DNA from: Micropterix aruncella
Taxonomy: Eukaryota; Arthropoda; Insecta; Lepidoptera; Micropterigidae
Length of the DNA: 64,000 nt
Reading direction: 5' to 3'
Assembly (NCBI GenBank): GCA_944548615.1
Contig: OX155961.1
Location: 12,400,239-12,464,238, forward strand
Under the pieces are notes generated by a model, which had not been told where the DNA came from, did no database searches, and was given only the letters and a program-made list of their open reading frames with translations. Numbering within the stretch: position 1 is the first letter of the stretch; every line of letters starts with the position of its first letter. The translations under genes and the position numbers were made by a program. This document shows positions 1 to 11,163 of the stretch, one piece after another.

Positions 1-60
1 TTATTTTTTCGTTTGACATTTTTTATTTATGAATTACAAGAATTCTAATAGTTTAGCCCT

Positions 61-180
61 GTAGATATACTTTAGGTATGTACATATGGTATGTATACTT
101 TAGGTATGTATACTTTAGGTATGTACATACTTTAGGTATATACTTTAGGTATGTACATGTAGATATACTTTAGTTAGGTA
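61..180. repeat. ATACTTTAGGTATGTA minisatellite
   Basis: A short array of imperfect units close to ATACTTTAGGTATGTA, with irregular spacing. The rest of 181-589 is AT-rich sequence in which I see no gene. Confidence 0.75.
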
Positions 181-589
181 CAATTAACCAAAATGCTATG
201 TCAAACAGTTAATTATGATTAATTGTATACCAATGCTTGGTTAATTATTAACTTAATTTTTTTAAGGTTCTGCAGAATAAGTTTTATATTTTTAAGATGG
301 GCTGGGTTAAGGAGTGTCATCTTAAATATCCGACGCTTAACGCCAATCTATGAGGCTAACACGATTTTCAAATAAAAAGAAGTATATGCTGAGTACTGTG
401 CTCAACTCTCTTATCGCCTCACTCAAAAGATTGCCGACGCATTGCATATCATATCATATTAAATGGGTAGAGTCAATAAAAAAAAATCGCATTCATGGAT
501 GTGGTTAACTGTGGCATACCCCTCCGTTTAATAGTGTGGACACAGTTAGCCCAATACTATTTAAAAAAAAGGTAATTTCCTCGAACCCC

Positions 590-849
590 ATTAGTAAATG
601 TCCTACACAATCCGACATCTCCCTCCTACCTCAATGAGGCTTTTAGCGGGTTAGGGAATTTATGGTCTCCCACTTTGTTCAAGTCAAAATAATACCCTAC
701 GTATCCCAAAACACAATACCACTTTTTTTCCTACTCCTTCTCTGTACATGTAGCTCGACTGTGGAATCAGCTTTCTCCAACTGTTAGAGGCGCTAGCTTG
801 CTGTCCACCTTTAAGCAATCATTGAAAAAGCACTTTCTTTCACAATAAA
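590..849 (+). pseudogene. LINE C-terminal fragment
   Basis: The frame ending just before 849 reads ARLWNQLSPTVRGASLL, then a lysine-rich tail ending HFLSQ and a stop. This is the usual end of the post-RT region of CR1/Jockey-type LINEs (RLWN.LP...S...FK..LK). No RT motif is present, so only the 3' end of the element survives. The DNA transposon at 850-3334 was inserted right after the stop; the LINE's 3' untranslated part may continue at 3335 toward the TTTA repeats. Confidence 0.55.
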
Positions 850-887
850 TGAAGGGCTGAAATTCTAAAGGGTCTAAGTGCCAAAAA
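850..887 (+). repeat. Left terminal inverted repeat
   Basis: It is the exact reverse complement of 3297-3334 over 38 bp. Matching ends on the inside at position 887 and on the outside at 850. Confidence 0.93.
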
Positions 888-946
888 GTTAAAGTCGAGA
901 TATAACAAAAAAACTGAATAAAACAAACATTTTGTCGAAATTATTA

Positions 947-952
947 TTTATT
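947..952 (-). other. Candidate polyadenylation signal
   Basis: AATAAA on the minus strand about 185 bp past the stop codon of the transposon gene. It is still inside the element, so the element could supply its own transcript end. Confidence 0.4.
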
Positions 953-1136
953 TCAATTGAAATACAAAGAAAATTATATTCTTAGTCATGAGACTCCGCC
1001 GCCAACCTCTCACACCAACAAATATTTAAAGAAAAAGTATTAAAGTTCCAAAGTCCTGAAATGTCCTATGTAGGTAACTGAATAATAATAAAAAGGGTCT
1101 AAGTGACATGACAACAGTCCTTTAAAATGTGTATTA

Positions 1137-3059
1137 TCAAGCTTCTGTTTTATTGATCAAATCATCATAAAATGGTTGGTGTTCAGCAGGTATATACGGC
1201 ATCATCTGTTTTAGGTCAATTAGTTTTTCTTTTGATATGTTATTCTTGGCAAGCAATATTGGAAGTACCATATCCTTCAGTTGAGAGGGCATTTTTCCCT
1301 TTTTAAAAATGTTGATGGTGTCCCAAGGTATAGGATCATTGAAAGATTGCATTAAATCAACATATGGTAGCCGGTTTTTCTGGATTCTTATCCATGACAC
1401 AGTTGATATTTTCAATTTTGTTGTATTCAGGAACTCCGTGGAGGCTTCATTGAGGTCTTTAAAATCATGTTGGTCCAGTGTTATAGGTTCGAATGGGTTT
1501 TTGTGACACGATTCACGTATCATTTTTTCGATATCTGCAGGTTCATAGCATTTGACCACTTTTTTTCTCTGTTCTATCTGTGCAAAGTCACGATCACATG
1601 ACATGAAAGAGTGGCCACTGACCAAGTATTTATGATCTATGATATCGAACACGCCATTGGCAACTAAATAAATAAGAATAAATAACACCATCCGGTTTTT
1701 ATTCTGGCCTATGCAGTTGTCGCTCCAAATTACTATATTTTTTTTTAAAGTATTGGCAGACATTATATTTAAAACCTTCAACAGTGAAGAACCAACTTCA
1801 TTACCTCCTCTTCCGGCATATGATTCATTCCAGAGGCACATGTATGCTTTTTGGTTGTCAGCAATATGAACGCAAAGGTTGTAACACGAGAGCTGTCTGC
1901 TATAAAACATCTGACTATGAGTCAATGTCGGTATAAAAATGACTTGTTGCATGTCCATAGCCATTGTCAACGTATCGCTCGTTGGGGATTGGGATTTTAC
2001 CGAATCCGCTTTCATTGTATTTTGAGCACTTTCAGCTTTACGGTGATGGTTTTCTAGCTCGATAGCAGTATGAGTTTTTTGTCTTCCTTCAGAGCATTTC
2101 AGTTTAGCATGAAGAAGATCACACTTTGAACAGGTATCTGTTCGTGGGCGTCCAAACTTCAAATAGGGAAAATGCTTTTTGAAGGTTGTAAAGTAATATC
2201 TGTAGGTCACAGGCGAGTCTGGGTATTTTTCTTTGAATGCCAGGTATAAACGGTGAATATTAAGATCGGGGCTTAAATAATATTTTTGAGTTTCATGTCG
2301 ACTGTAGTGACTTTCTTGAGAAGGGAAAGACTTAATATGATGCAGTACTATCTCGAAAATTTCAGCAGTGAATTTTCTGGGCTTGTTTCCGGATCCCCGC
2401 TTGTCTATGAAAATCACTTCTCCGCGCTTCTTTTTTTCCACCAAAGTCTGGACTTTCTTATGCGAAATGGCAAAAACAGCTTGAAAAGTCTGACGGCATA
2501 CCTGGACATGGTTCCCAGTACCGTCTGGCAGAGTATAAGCTACTGATGTTTGTCTGCGACTGTCTACAGCGTTGGTGTATGTACCGTGTCGCCTTCTTCC
2601 AACTGGAGTTATTTGAATGAGCCCGAGAAGATATGTTCCTTGCTTAATAGCGTCTCCAATTCTATAGTATTCCATCATAAGGGTTTCTCTCCTCTCGTGT
2701 AAAATTTGCCCACAATGAAATTTACACTTGCAGGCAACCTGAAATAATAATATAGTTTTTAAATAGAAGCACATTATCCAGTGAATGAAAACCACCTTAC
2801 ATTATTTAATTACTAACAGACGAAACGTCGCGTATATTTGCCCAACGATGCTACGCAACTGTAAGTTATTAAATAATGATTATTAAAAAATAATGCTAAC
2901 CTCTTTCAGCGTTTTCTTTGGAATTTTAATCTTTTTTGATGTTATATACTCCTCCCCGCACAAACGACGCTTCTTCCGTTGAATTTTCACATTCTCTTTC
3001 CGATTTTTCGCAACATGTGTGTCTGAAGTCGAAGGCACCGGCGTAACGTCCATCTCCAT
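1137..3059 (-). CDS. Two-exon transposase-like protein, DUF7869 type, 586 aa
   Basis: Exon 1 is 3059-2901 and exon 2 is 2738-1137, with a 162-nt phase-0 intron at 2900-2739. Donor is GAG|GTTAGC, acceptor is TTATTTCAG|GTTGCC. The start is the ATG of MEMDV; the frame is open to 3158, but only a GTG lies there. The N-terminus is basic, then a Cys cluster CKCKFHC (about 56-62), a basic helix-rich stretch (about 130-160), a second Cys group TCSKC...C (about 256-268), and a probable RNase H-like core. Candidate acidic residues are D315 (MAMDMQ), D393 ([12 protein letters not shown]) and D435 ([11 protein letters not shown]). This order matches insect proteins that I recall being annotated as DUF7869. 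A DDD/DDE-type transposase role is inferred from the TIRs and motif order, not proven. There is no stop or frameshift after splicing. Without the intron the exon 2 frame starts at 2795, which would be inside the intron. Confidence 0.8.
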
Positions 3060-3222
3060 AAACTTGTTAATTGCCACTGAACGATAGAAAAGACGGCGCC
3101 GCCGCGTACCGGTCGCAGCTTGCGCCAGAGCACACACACTCGCCTTTCCGATGCACACGCATAGTGGAACATAGACCCGCTCCTTGCTTTAACAGCTTGT
3201 GTGTAGTAGTGGGGCGGAGTTA

Positions 3223-3240
3223 GACACTTAGACTCTTTTA
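3223..3240 (-). repeat. Inner copy of TIR motif (right side)
   Basis: The minus strand reads TAAAAGAGTCTAAGTGTC, two mismatches from the left inner copy at 1091-1108. The pair is inverted like the TIRs themselves. Confidence 0.7.
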
Positions 3241-3242
3241 TA
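3235..3242 (-). promoter_or_regulatory. TATA box of the transposon gene
   Basis: TATAAAAG on the minus strand, about 175 bp upstream of the ATG at 3059. Transcription would be expected to start near 3205-3210. The box overlaps the inner TIR-like motif at 3223-3240, so a protein bound there could block transcription. Confidence 0.55.
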
Positions 3243-3296
3243 CGACATTGGGCTTGGCACATTGATTGTATTTCCGTGAAAATATCGGTTTGAGAT

Positions 3297-3334
3297 TTTT
3301 TGGCACTTAGACCCTTTAGAATTTCAGCCCTTCA
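3297..3334 (-). repeat. Right terminal inverted repeat
   Basis: Perfect inverted match to 850-887; ends the transposon. Confidence 0.93.
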
Positions 3335-3396
3335 AATATGAACCATAATTTCTAACTCTTCCGTTATCCTCTCCCTTTCCTTACCTTATTTTGGCA

Positions 3397-3520
3397 GTTT
3401 ATTTATTTACTTATTCATTTATTTATTTATTTATTTATCTACTTATCTACTTATCTATTTATTTATCTACTTTATTTATTTATTTATCTACTATCTTTAT
3501 TTATTTATTTACTTATATTA
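3397..3520. repeat. TTTA/TCTA microsatellite
   Basis: Irregular run of TTTA with TCTA and ACTT variants. It may derive from the 3' tail of the LINE split by the upstream transposon. 3521-3969 is AT-rich and shows no gene. Confidence 0.7.
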
Positions 3521-3969
3521 ATATATGTATGTATATATGTATTATGTCCTACTCGAAAAATTAGATACACACAAATTTCATTTTATATCTTTTTGTATCA
3601 TATTATACCTCAATTTTTGCCTACTATTCTTTCACATCAGCATGTTGGTTGACTGGAAGATATTGATATACCTTAGTTTTATTGGTCAATGGAGATTTTC
3701 ATTCATTCATTAGTAAATTAAATATTTTTTAAATGCAAATAAGTAGCCAACTAAATTATGACAACCGTTTCCTTGCGGTATGCCATTTATAAAGGCTCTG
3801 CCGGCCACGGACCCCCCAAAACTGGGGTACACATGTACATACTTCCGAATCAATGAACCCGCCATTTAAATTTTGCTAGCACACTCCACCGTGCGGTAAT
3901 TTTAATATTTAACTTTACGTGCATACATGTTAAGACCCGCCACACACGACAGGCGCGAGCAAAAATCTA

Positions 3970-4183
3970 TAGGGGGAAGTCCCCTAACGCCGGACGACAC
4001 CTAGCGTCGGACACTAATAGTGTCTCGACACGTAGCGGCGCGATCGATGCAAAGACGGGTGAAAAGTGTGGGGGAAGCGTACGTTTTCCTTTTCCTACGT
4101 CTTTGTATCGATCGCGCCGCGACTTGTCGGATACTATTAGTTTCCGGCGCTAGGTGCCGTCCGATGTTAGGGGCTTTTCCCTA
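3970..4183. mobile_element. 214-bp hairpin (foldback) element
   Basis: Two arms of about 87 bp (3970-4057 and 4098-4183) are inverted copies, roughly 80 percent alike by eye, around a 40-bp spacer. Both ends start TAGGG. The arms are CpG-rich, for example GGCGCGATCGAT in both, unlike the AT-rich flanks. It fits a MITE or a palindromic fragment; no clear target duplication was found. Open frames through it are a by-product of the palindrome. 4184-4584 is AT-rich without a gene. Confidence 0.7.
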
Positions 4184-4584
4184 CACTGCTGAAATTATGC
4201 GAAAACAGTATAAACCAGGTGTATAGTTTCTATTCATTGTACTTCTGTATTTCTTTTTTTTTAGTTTTATATTCAAAAATATGTTATTGGGAAATCCCTT
4301 GTTTAGATAGTGTGATATTACATTTATAACAATTATTAATAATATACTAGTAATATAATATATTTAAAAGTATACAATAATATAATTGCATACTTAAATA
4401 AAATAAAAAATAAACTTTTGTAAACTACATCAAAACCCATCTCAAATTTCTCTCATTTCAACGAGTACCAACTGACAATACAGTGTTTTCTTTTAATGGA
4501 AATAATAAGGGACTACGTATTTTTTTTGGTTAACTCATTCATGGTACTTGATTTTCTTCATCAACACGCTAATTTCTAACTGTC

Positions 4585-6024
4585 ATTGTTGCCTGGGAGC
4601 TAATGGGCCCTGTTGCAGGTTTGGCCACTAAGACCCAGTTGTATAGGGCCGGTCAAACGCACGGGTCAACACCCATCCGGCGGCCTCAACGCAGAAGCGA
4701 AAGCCAGGGGGTGGAATGCTGGCCTGCGGGCCAGTCTCCCTTAGGAGTCAACCTTCGGGCGCTCGGAGCCAATCGATTGTGCATTCCGACAGCCGGGGGA
4801 GCCTGGGAACATTAATGTTTTCTATAGAGCGGGGGTGGGTGGTTGTTAACCTTATGGCAATTGCTCTTGAAACGACTATTCGGCCACCCGATCCCGGGTG
4901 AATAAGCCGGGCAAAGGATGCCGTGGTCCGCGATAGATTCGGTAGATACCGTATCGCCGCTTCATAAGGGAGAGGACGCGCAAGTGACCTCGATCCTGTA
5001 ATCAGTCAGGAGGCAGGAGGTATCCTGAAGTTTAATTACAAACAGATATATATTATTTCAGCTATATTGAAGCTATCCTAAGTTATGCCATTACAATCTG
5101 GGGAAATTGTTATGCTTGTCATAGGGAACCCATATTTATACTCCAAAAGAGAGCAGTGCGAATAATTGCAAAGGTGAAAAGGGAAGATTCGTGTCGACCC
5201 ATTTTTAAAAGGCTAAGAATCCTCACCTTAACCTAACTCTATCTCTTTAAGTTACTGACTGAGTTTTTTTAAGATAAAAGAAACACATTATAAAAAGTTT
5301 TCAGATACACATACTAACAATACAAGAAATAAATTTAACAATTTTATACCATGTCCTAAACTAAACACAGCAAGGCAAGACACAAAATACTTCGGGCCAT
5401 ATTACTTTAACAGGCTACCGGAAAGTTTAAAAACAATTCAAGTGGAAAGCTTATTAAAAAAAATACTTAAAGTATTTTGTTTAGACAAAGCTTTTATTCG
5501 ATCGATGAGTTTGTTAATTTTAAATAATTTTTCAAATGTTTTGGCAATTTTTTTTCACAATTTTAAGTAGCATTTTTTAATTATTCTGACTTTCTCTGAT
5601 TTTAATTTCTTGATTATTTTTATTGATTATTTTAATTTGTGGTTTTAGTAAATAAATCTTAAAAATGATTTTGATGTCCTAAAAGCAATAATGAAGTAAC
5701 TGTATGTACGTGGTGATAAATTTAGATATAGTAAAAACGGACTAATAGACTGTAATTTAAATGTACCTAGATATTAAGTTTCTACAATTTGTTAAGTTTT
5801 TTTTTGGAAATAAATTGAAATTGAAATTGAAAAAATATTCTTCCAAACTGGAAGTCAGGGGGCGAGGCTGCCCGCTAGGTTTTCTGACGGGCAGGTGGCG
5901 TAATTAGACTTTGTATTGTTTTTCGACCCAAGTATTCTGCGCTCAGCTCACGGGAGACAGAGCGATCTTATGTCGTTAAAACTTCCCGAGGTGACTGCTT
6001 CGCCCGTTGTAGTTGACAGCTCTA
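4585..6024 (-). mobile_element. Family R repeat, split by a LINE
   Basis: Family R is an unclassified repeat of about 1.1 kb seen about ten times here. One end has ACGGGCGAACCCGT close to CACCTCAGGAAGTTTTAACG, the other GGGAGCTAATGGGCCC. This copy runs on the minus strand as 4585-5033 and 5838-6024, with a LINE fragment between. No TIR and no coding frame are evident in the family. Confidence 0.65.
5034..5833 (+). pseudogene. LINE 3' fragment inserted in family R
   Basis: The frame near 5075 reads LSYAITIWGNCYACHREP, then ILQKRAVRIIAKV and RPIFKRLRILTLT, the post-RT region of CR1/Jockey-type LINEs, followed by stops. It ends in an (AAATTG) repeat at 5808-5832, a typical LINE tail. The family R sequence resumes directly afterwards, so this is a younger insertion. 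Confidence 0.65.
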
Positions 6025-7091
6025 GTTGTTGTCATTGTTGCCTTTTTTTGTGACCGCGTTAGGTGACATAAAATGTCCACGTAGCACTATGTCGTCCACG
6101 TAGCAGTATGATTTTTGGTAGGTACTGATTTGTTCCGAAGTATTAGGTTCCCGATCATTTTGATGTGCCCTATCACATATATTCAACTCGTGTGGGGCGG
6201 CCTTTAGTCTCTACTTCGTAATGATGAAATGAGGTAGGGAAGCCGGAGCTCACGCGCCAGGGGCTCCGCGATACCCGATCCTTGCTCTTGCCAAATTGGA
6301 TTTTAATATATGAAACGTAGCGAATAACACGTCCTTATGCAGTGGGATGGAACATTATTTCCCCTGAGCGAATTTTCATCCGGCTTACGATTTTGTACTA
6401 ATTCAAAGACCGATAGTTCCACCTGATGAGTAGGATACGTCAAGATAATAGAACCCATCAATGCGACCAAAAAAGTTCAGCGAGGAATATCGAAGCGCGA
6501 TGTGATGCTGTAAAAGAATTTGAGGACTAGAATATAAAAAAAAACCTGAAGCGAAATCTCGCCGAACATGACCTTTATGAAGTGACTGACTTTTGAGAAG
6601 CTGACTAAAAGCCTAGTGTAAATTGCAATGTTTATTATTTCTTTAATGTTATTACTATTACTAGATATTAGTAATTATACATAGGACTATTTATGAGTTT
6701 AGCCAATTCTTTATGAACTTTGAATCATTTGTCATAATTTACTTTTATTTTTTTAATTGTTATTTTATTACTGATTATACTATTATTGATTTTTATCGAT
6801 ATTATAAACTCTGATTATAATTTGTTAAATTGGTATTCAGTTATGAATTGTGCGATTTGCCATTGTAGTCTAAATGTTATTTGTTTTTTATTTAACTCTT
6901 TTATTTTTTTATAATTTTTTTTTGAAACTTTTTAATTATATGTAACTAAACTATCTATCTAGTTTGGGCACCTCTGTAATATTATCTTTAATTAATTTGT
7001 ACATTACCGAATAAGCCGTTATATAGGAGCTTCGCAGAGTTCACACGCGTAGGTAGTTAACTACGTCGTGAGTGTTATAGCATTTATAAAC
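6025..7091. other. No gene seen
   Basis: Mixed sequence followed by AT-rich DNA from about 6600. No frame, repeat or motif that I can name. Confidence 0.5.
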
Positions 7092-7157
7092 CCTGAATAC
7101 AGTGGCGTAACTAAGCCGGTGCAACCGGTGCGGCGAACCGGGGTTTGGGGACCCAAA

Positions 7158-7292
7158 ATGGAACTTCAGTCTACGATCGACGTTCAATCCAACGCTGCTG
7201 AAGCTAAGGAAGCCGATGAAATGGACATCTCAAAACTGATCGATGATTTGCAGGGTGCAAATGTAGAAGAAAATCACTATAGAAATGTATAA
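7158..7292 (+). CDS. 44-codon coding-like tail inside the hAT element, not recognised
   Basis: Begins MELQSTIDVQSNAAEAKEAD and ends EENHYRNV plus stop. The frame is also open upstream, through the hAT end. Composition is acidic and protein-like, and base use is far less AT-rich than nearby DNA. About 75 bp after the stop lies AATAAA. The layout (end of a reading frame, short 3' UTR, poly(A) signal) looks like the last exon of a host gene captured by the transposon. The product is unknown and a chance frame is possible. Confidence 0.3.
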   Translation: MELQSTIDVQSNAAEAKEADEMDISKLIDDLQGANVEENHYRNV

Positions 7293-7597
7293 TATGAAAA
7301 ATTGGTACATTTGTAATAATGATAGGTGTGTATTTTTTAGTCTTTCGTTCTTGGTAGTTCTAATCTAAATAAAGTAGTAACAACTGAGATTATTGTTTTT
7401 ATTTTTCACCAACATTCAAAGGTGGAGAAATAAAATCCAGTAATTAAATTAACAGTAAATCGTGGTATAAACATAGTTTTTTTTTGTAATATTCAACCTC
7501 AATACAGTTTTTATGTAATCCCGTGTGTCCTGCTGAAGTTCTTGGGAACTAGTTGAAACCCAAATAAAATGACGAATAATAATATAGCTACAACTAG

Positions 7598-8722
7598 GGT
7601 TGTCGACTACAGCGGGCGAGCCCGTCACCTCAGGAAGTTTTAACGATTAGTCGTTCTTTCTCCCTGGAGTGAGCGTAGAAGACTTGAGGACAAAACAGTC
7701 CACCATCTAGCTACGCCACAAGCCTGTAGGAGGCCAACGCCTTAACTGCGAGATAGCCAGGAGTGTTACCCGGTGGGCTTACACTAACGCCCTTACTTCC
7801 AATTGTGACCAGATTACTCCAGTCTCTCGACTGGTTACGAGTTCGAGGTCGCCTGCGCGGTCCTCTCCCTTACGAAGCGGTGAAACAGTGTTTACCGAAT
7901 CTATCGCGGACCACAGCGTCCTTTGCCCGGCTGTTCACCCAGGATCGGATAGCCGATGGTCGTTTCAAGAGCAGTCGCCGTAAGATCTGCAACCACCCCC
8001 GCTCTATAGGAAACAGTACTGCTTCCAGACTCCCCCTACTGTTAGTCAGAGTGCTAACGGGGCTAACGGGCCCATGATGAGGTGGCCACGAAGACCCATG
8101 TGTTCAGGGTCGGTCACACTCACGGGTCAACACCCATCCGATGGCCTCCACGCATGGGGTGCGAACCTGGGTAGGACACTGGGTCAACCAGTCTCCCCTG
8201 GGAATCAAACCTCTGGCGCTCCTGGACGGTCTGCGCACCGAGCGGCGCAAGCCAATCGATTGTACTCTCCGACTAACAGTCGGGGGAGTCTGGGAACTGT
8301 ATTGTTTCCTATAGAGCGGGGGTGGTTGCCTACCTTACGGCGACTGCTCTTGAAATGACCATTGGCCATCCAATCCCGGTTCAGAGTCGGGCAAAGGACG
8401 CCTTGGTCCGCGATAGATTCGGTGCACACCGTTTCACCGCTTCGTAAGGGAGAAGACCGCGCAAGCGACCTCGAACTCGGAACCAATCGAGAGACCAGAG
8501 AAATCTTGTCACAATTGGAAGCAAGGGCGCGAGTGTCGGCCCACCAGGTAACATTACTGGCTATCTCGCGGTAAAGGCGTTGGCTTCTTGCGGGTTGTGA
8601 CGTAGCTGGACGTTGGATTGTTCTGTCCAAAGTCTTCTACGTTCACTGCAGGGCGACAGAACGAAAAAATCGTTAAAACGTCCTATGGTGACGGGCTCGC
8701 CCGTTGTAGTTGACACCGCAAG
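7598..8722. repeat. Inverted dimer of family R
   Basis: A plus-strand copy (7598-8070) meets a minus-strand copy (8072-8722) head to head, so both outer ends carry the GGGCGAGCCCGT end sequence. Another plus-strand piece follows at 8726-8935. All lie within the hAT element. Long open frames here are by-products of the GC-rich repeat. Confidence 0.75.
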
Positions 8723-9093
8723 TTGTTAGTCAGAGTGCGCTAATACCGCACGGTGCGCAGACCGTCCAGGAGCGCCAGAAGGTTGATTCCTAAGGGAAAC
8801 TAATCCTAAGGCCAGAGTCCTACCCAGGCTCGCACTTCATACGTGGAGGCCGTCGGATAGGTGTTGACCCGTGAGTGTGAGTAACCCTGAACAGAATGGG
8901 TCTTAATAGCCAACTCAGCAAGGGCCCCTTAGCTCCCAATAATTTAGCTACAATATAAATATGTAATGTAACTATAATAGGTATATAGTAATTACATCGT
9001 ATATGTAATAATAAATGTAAATAAGTAAGGAAAGGGGGCCATTGTTGAATTTTGAACCGAGGCCCTTTTTTTGGTGACGCCACTGCCTGAATA

Positions 9094-10984
9094 GTAAGCC
9101 CACACATTGCGAAGTATCTTAATGTTGTTCATATTATTGCATTTGTAGTAGTAGTTGATATCAATGTAGTAGAATATAATGTAGTAGTGAAAATGTACTA
9201 GATATTATTGTGTTTCTAGTACTATTTGTATTTCATATCAAAATTATGAAACCAACGTTGTATGCATGTTTCGAAAATAACTAAGAAGAAAAATAATATT
9301 CCCATTTGTGAATTTTTGCCACATAACGCCAGAGTTTGTATGTGACTGTATTTTTTTTTTGGCGAATTGGTATATTGTATATCGATGGCTTAGAATGCAA
9401 ATGTGTCAAGTGCAAGTTCATAAATTTTACAGGAGAGCTTTTTAAAAGTTTAGGTATAATAATCTCGAAACAGATGAAGAAATGATTTCAGTTAATATTT
9501 TTAACCTATAGTATATGTATTTGGCTTACACTATATTATAATAATTATATTTATTTATTAGTATTTTATGTATTAATAAAAAAAAGGCAACAAGAGGTGG
9601 TACTTACCACATTTTTATATGGTAATATAATAATGTATGTAGCTACCACATTTTCATTTTTATTATATTATTTATATTTTATTTTGTTCTCATCTTTCTA
9701 CTTTTAGAATTTGTTATAAGAGTAAATAAAACCATGGAGCATGTATAGGGTTACGCATGCTTTGGAGAATATTGTGTCAACTGATGATAACACATATGCA
9801 TTTTATGATGATTTAATTCTGATGAGATATCAATAATAGTAAATGATTATGCAACATTACCATTTCAAAAAACTTTGTTTGATGCACTTACCACAGTTTT
9901 TACAAAGAAGTATTCGAAACCTTGGTTGTTAGATGCTCACCACATTAGCACAGAATGTGGAGATATTGGATGTCATGTAGTAAAAAAAGTCACTTCACAC
10001 ATTTGCGTTCTAAGCCATCGATGTGTGGTGGAGTATTACACGTCATTCGTTAAAGGCTTACAACGCATGGTTATGTCGCATTTTAAGAGTAATTTTAAAT
10101 TTTCTTTTTCTCGTGTGTTTTTTCAATGACCATCCTGACAACGGCCCTGTCATAGGTCAAACCATATACATAATACATTACAAAAAAATATGTCAGCATC
10201 GAAAATTTTATATACTCGTTCTAGGACTGTATCTTCTGATTTACAACATCCGTATTGAAATTCTTATCTGATTAGACGTTGAAGTTATCTTACCTTTAGT
10301 TGACTTATCCTTTTCATGGCTTCGCGTCAGCTAGCCTTCGAATCTTCGTGCATTAGGGTAGTCCTCTAGGTGCTCTAGGTGCTTTATATTTTTAAGGTGC
10401 TTTATATTATTTAGGTGCTCTATAAGTATTAGTCAAGTGCGCTGTTGATGCTGGTAAATTTAATTACGCCGCCGACGCCGGTCTAAAAACTGGCGTAACT
10501 TAACTATGATCCTTCCTTAGTAGCGTATAAAGGAAGTACAAACGCTGAAAATATATAGAAACGTAGATCACATCAAACAAGTATGCATATCTGAAGTTGT
10601 ACTATTAATAATATTGGATATTTAATAATTTCTGAAGTCTTTCGACGAAAAAGAACCTCGAAGCATGATTAAAATTAACAAGAAAGAAAACGGCCAGCTA
10701 AATTTATTTTCAAATAATAATTAATACTTGGATTTGAATGAAGAGACAAATTACGATTTATTACCATGTAAAACTCACAAACATATAAAATACGTCCTTA
10801 TTGTAGCTTAAATATAAAAGTTGGATATATGCTGTCGTCCTCTTTTTTATTGACCTCTTTGAGGCCAATATTTTTGTCATATATTTTTTCCACATAGGTA
10901 TATGTAACCGTTTCGTCAGCGCACGACGATAAAACAACTCACCAGCTCAATTTTCTACGACTTGATTTACAAATATCGTGATTT
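9094..10984. other. No gene recognised
   Basis: AT-rich DNA. Short frames at 9875-10129 and 10023-10271 have no features I recognise. A run of GGTGCTTTATAT/GGTGCTCTA short repeats lies at 10365-10430. Confidence 0.5.
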
Positions 10985-11163
10985 CGTATTGGAAACCAAT
11001 AACTATCGCAATTAAATAAAGCCTTTAGCACTCGTCGATAATGGAGCTTTACACAAGTGAAGGAATTTTGGAAATCGGATGAGTAGTTTCTTAGATTACC
11101 CCCTACATACAAACTTACAAACTTACAAACATTACTTCTTTATAATATTAGTAAATATAGGTG
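10985..11163 (-). mobile_element. Helitron-like fragment
   Basis: On the minus strand it begins TACTAATATTATAAAG, then GTTTGTAAGTTTG and AACTACTCATCCGATTT. This matches the start of the non-autonomous Helitron-like repeats common in Lepidoptera (also at 21464 and 22508). Confidence 0.6.

Larger units (their letters stand above)
850..3334 (-). mobile_element. DNA transposon with 38-bp TIRs and a DUF7869-like gene
   Basis: A 2,485-bp unit bounded by perfect 38-bp inverted repeats (850-887 and 3297-3334) beginning TGAAGGGCTGAAATTCTAAA. The inner part of the TIR recurs once near each end, in the matching orientation: AAAAGGGTCTAAGTGACA at 1091-1108 and its inverted near-copy at 3223-3240. These look like extra transposase-binding sites. 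A single gene on the minus strand fills the element. If the outermost T/A pair is counted as flank, AAAT lies on both sides and would be a 4-bp target duplication; this is weak in such AT-rich DNA. Identical TIRs and an undamaged gene suggest recent activity. The superfamily is not assigned; a Sola-like element is one idea because of the 4-bp duplication, but it is untested. Confidence 0.88.
7092..9093. mobile_element. Non-autonomous hAT-type element with 8-bp target duplication
   Basis: CAGTGGCGT at 7100 and its inverse ending at 9085 are typical hAT termini. They are flanked by a perfect 8-bp direct repeat CCTGAATA (7092-7099 and 9086-9093), as expected for hAT insertion. The 1,986-bp interior holds no transposase. 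It has a short coding-like tail (7158-7292), an AATAAA near 7366, and three pieces of family R, two of them forming a large inverted pair. It must have been moved by a transposase supplied elsewhere. Confidence 0.88.

Noticed and set aside
2987..3262. 91-codon minus-strand frame beside the transposon gene
   Set aside because: It starts upstream of the TATA box and is in a different frame from exon 1; the MEMDV frame agrees with splicing and the family.
4020..4226. 68-codon frame in GC-rich DNA
   Set aside because: Lies across the hairpin element; the frame is a by-product of the palindrome.
8205..8630. 141-codon minus-strand frame
   Set aside because: Falls entirely in family R sequence; the frame is not kept in other copies.
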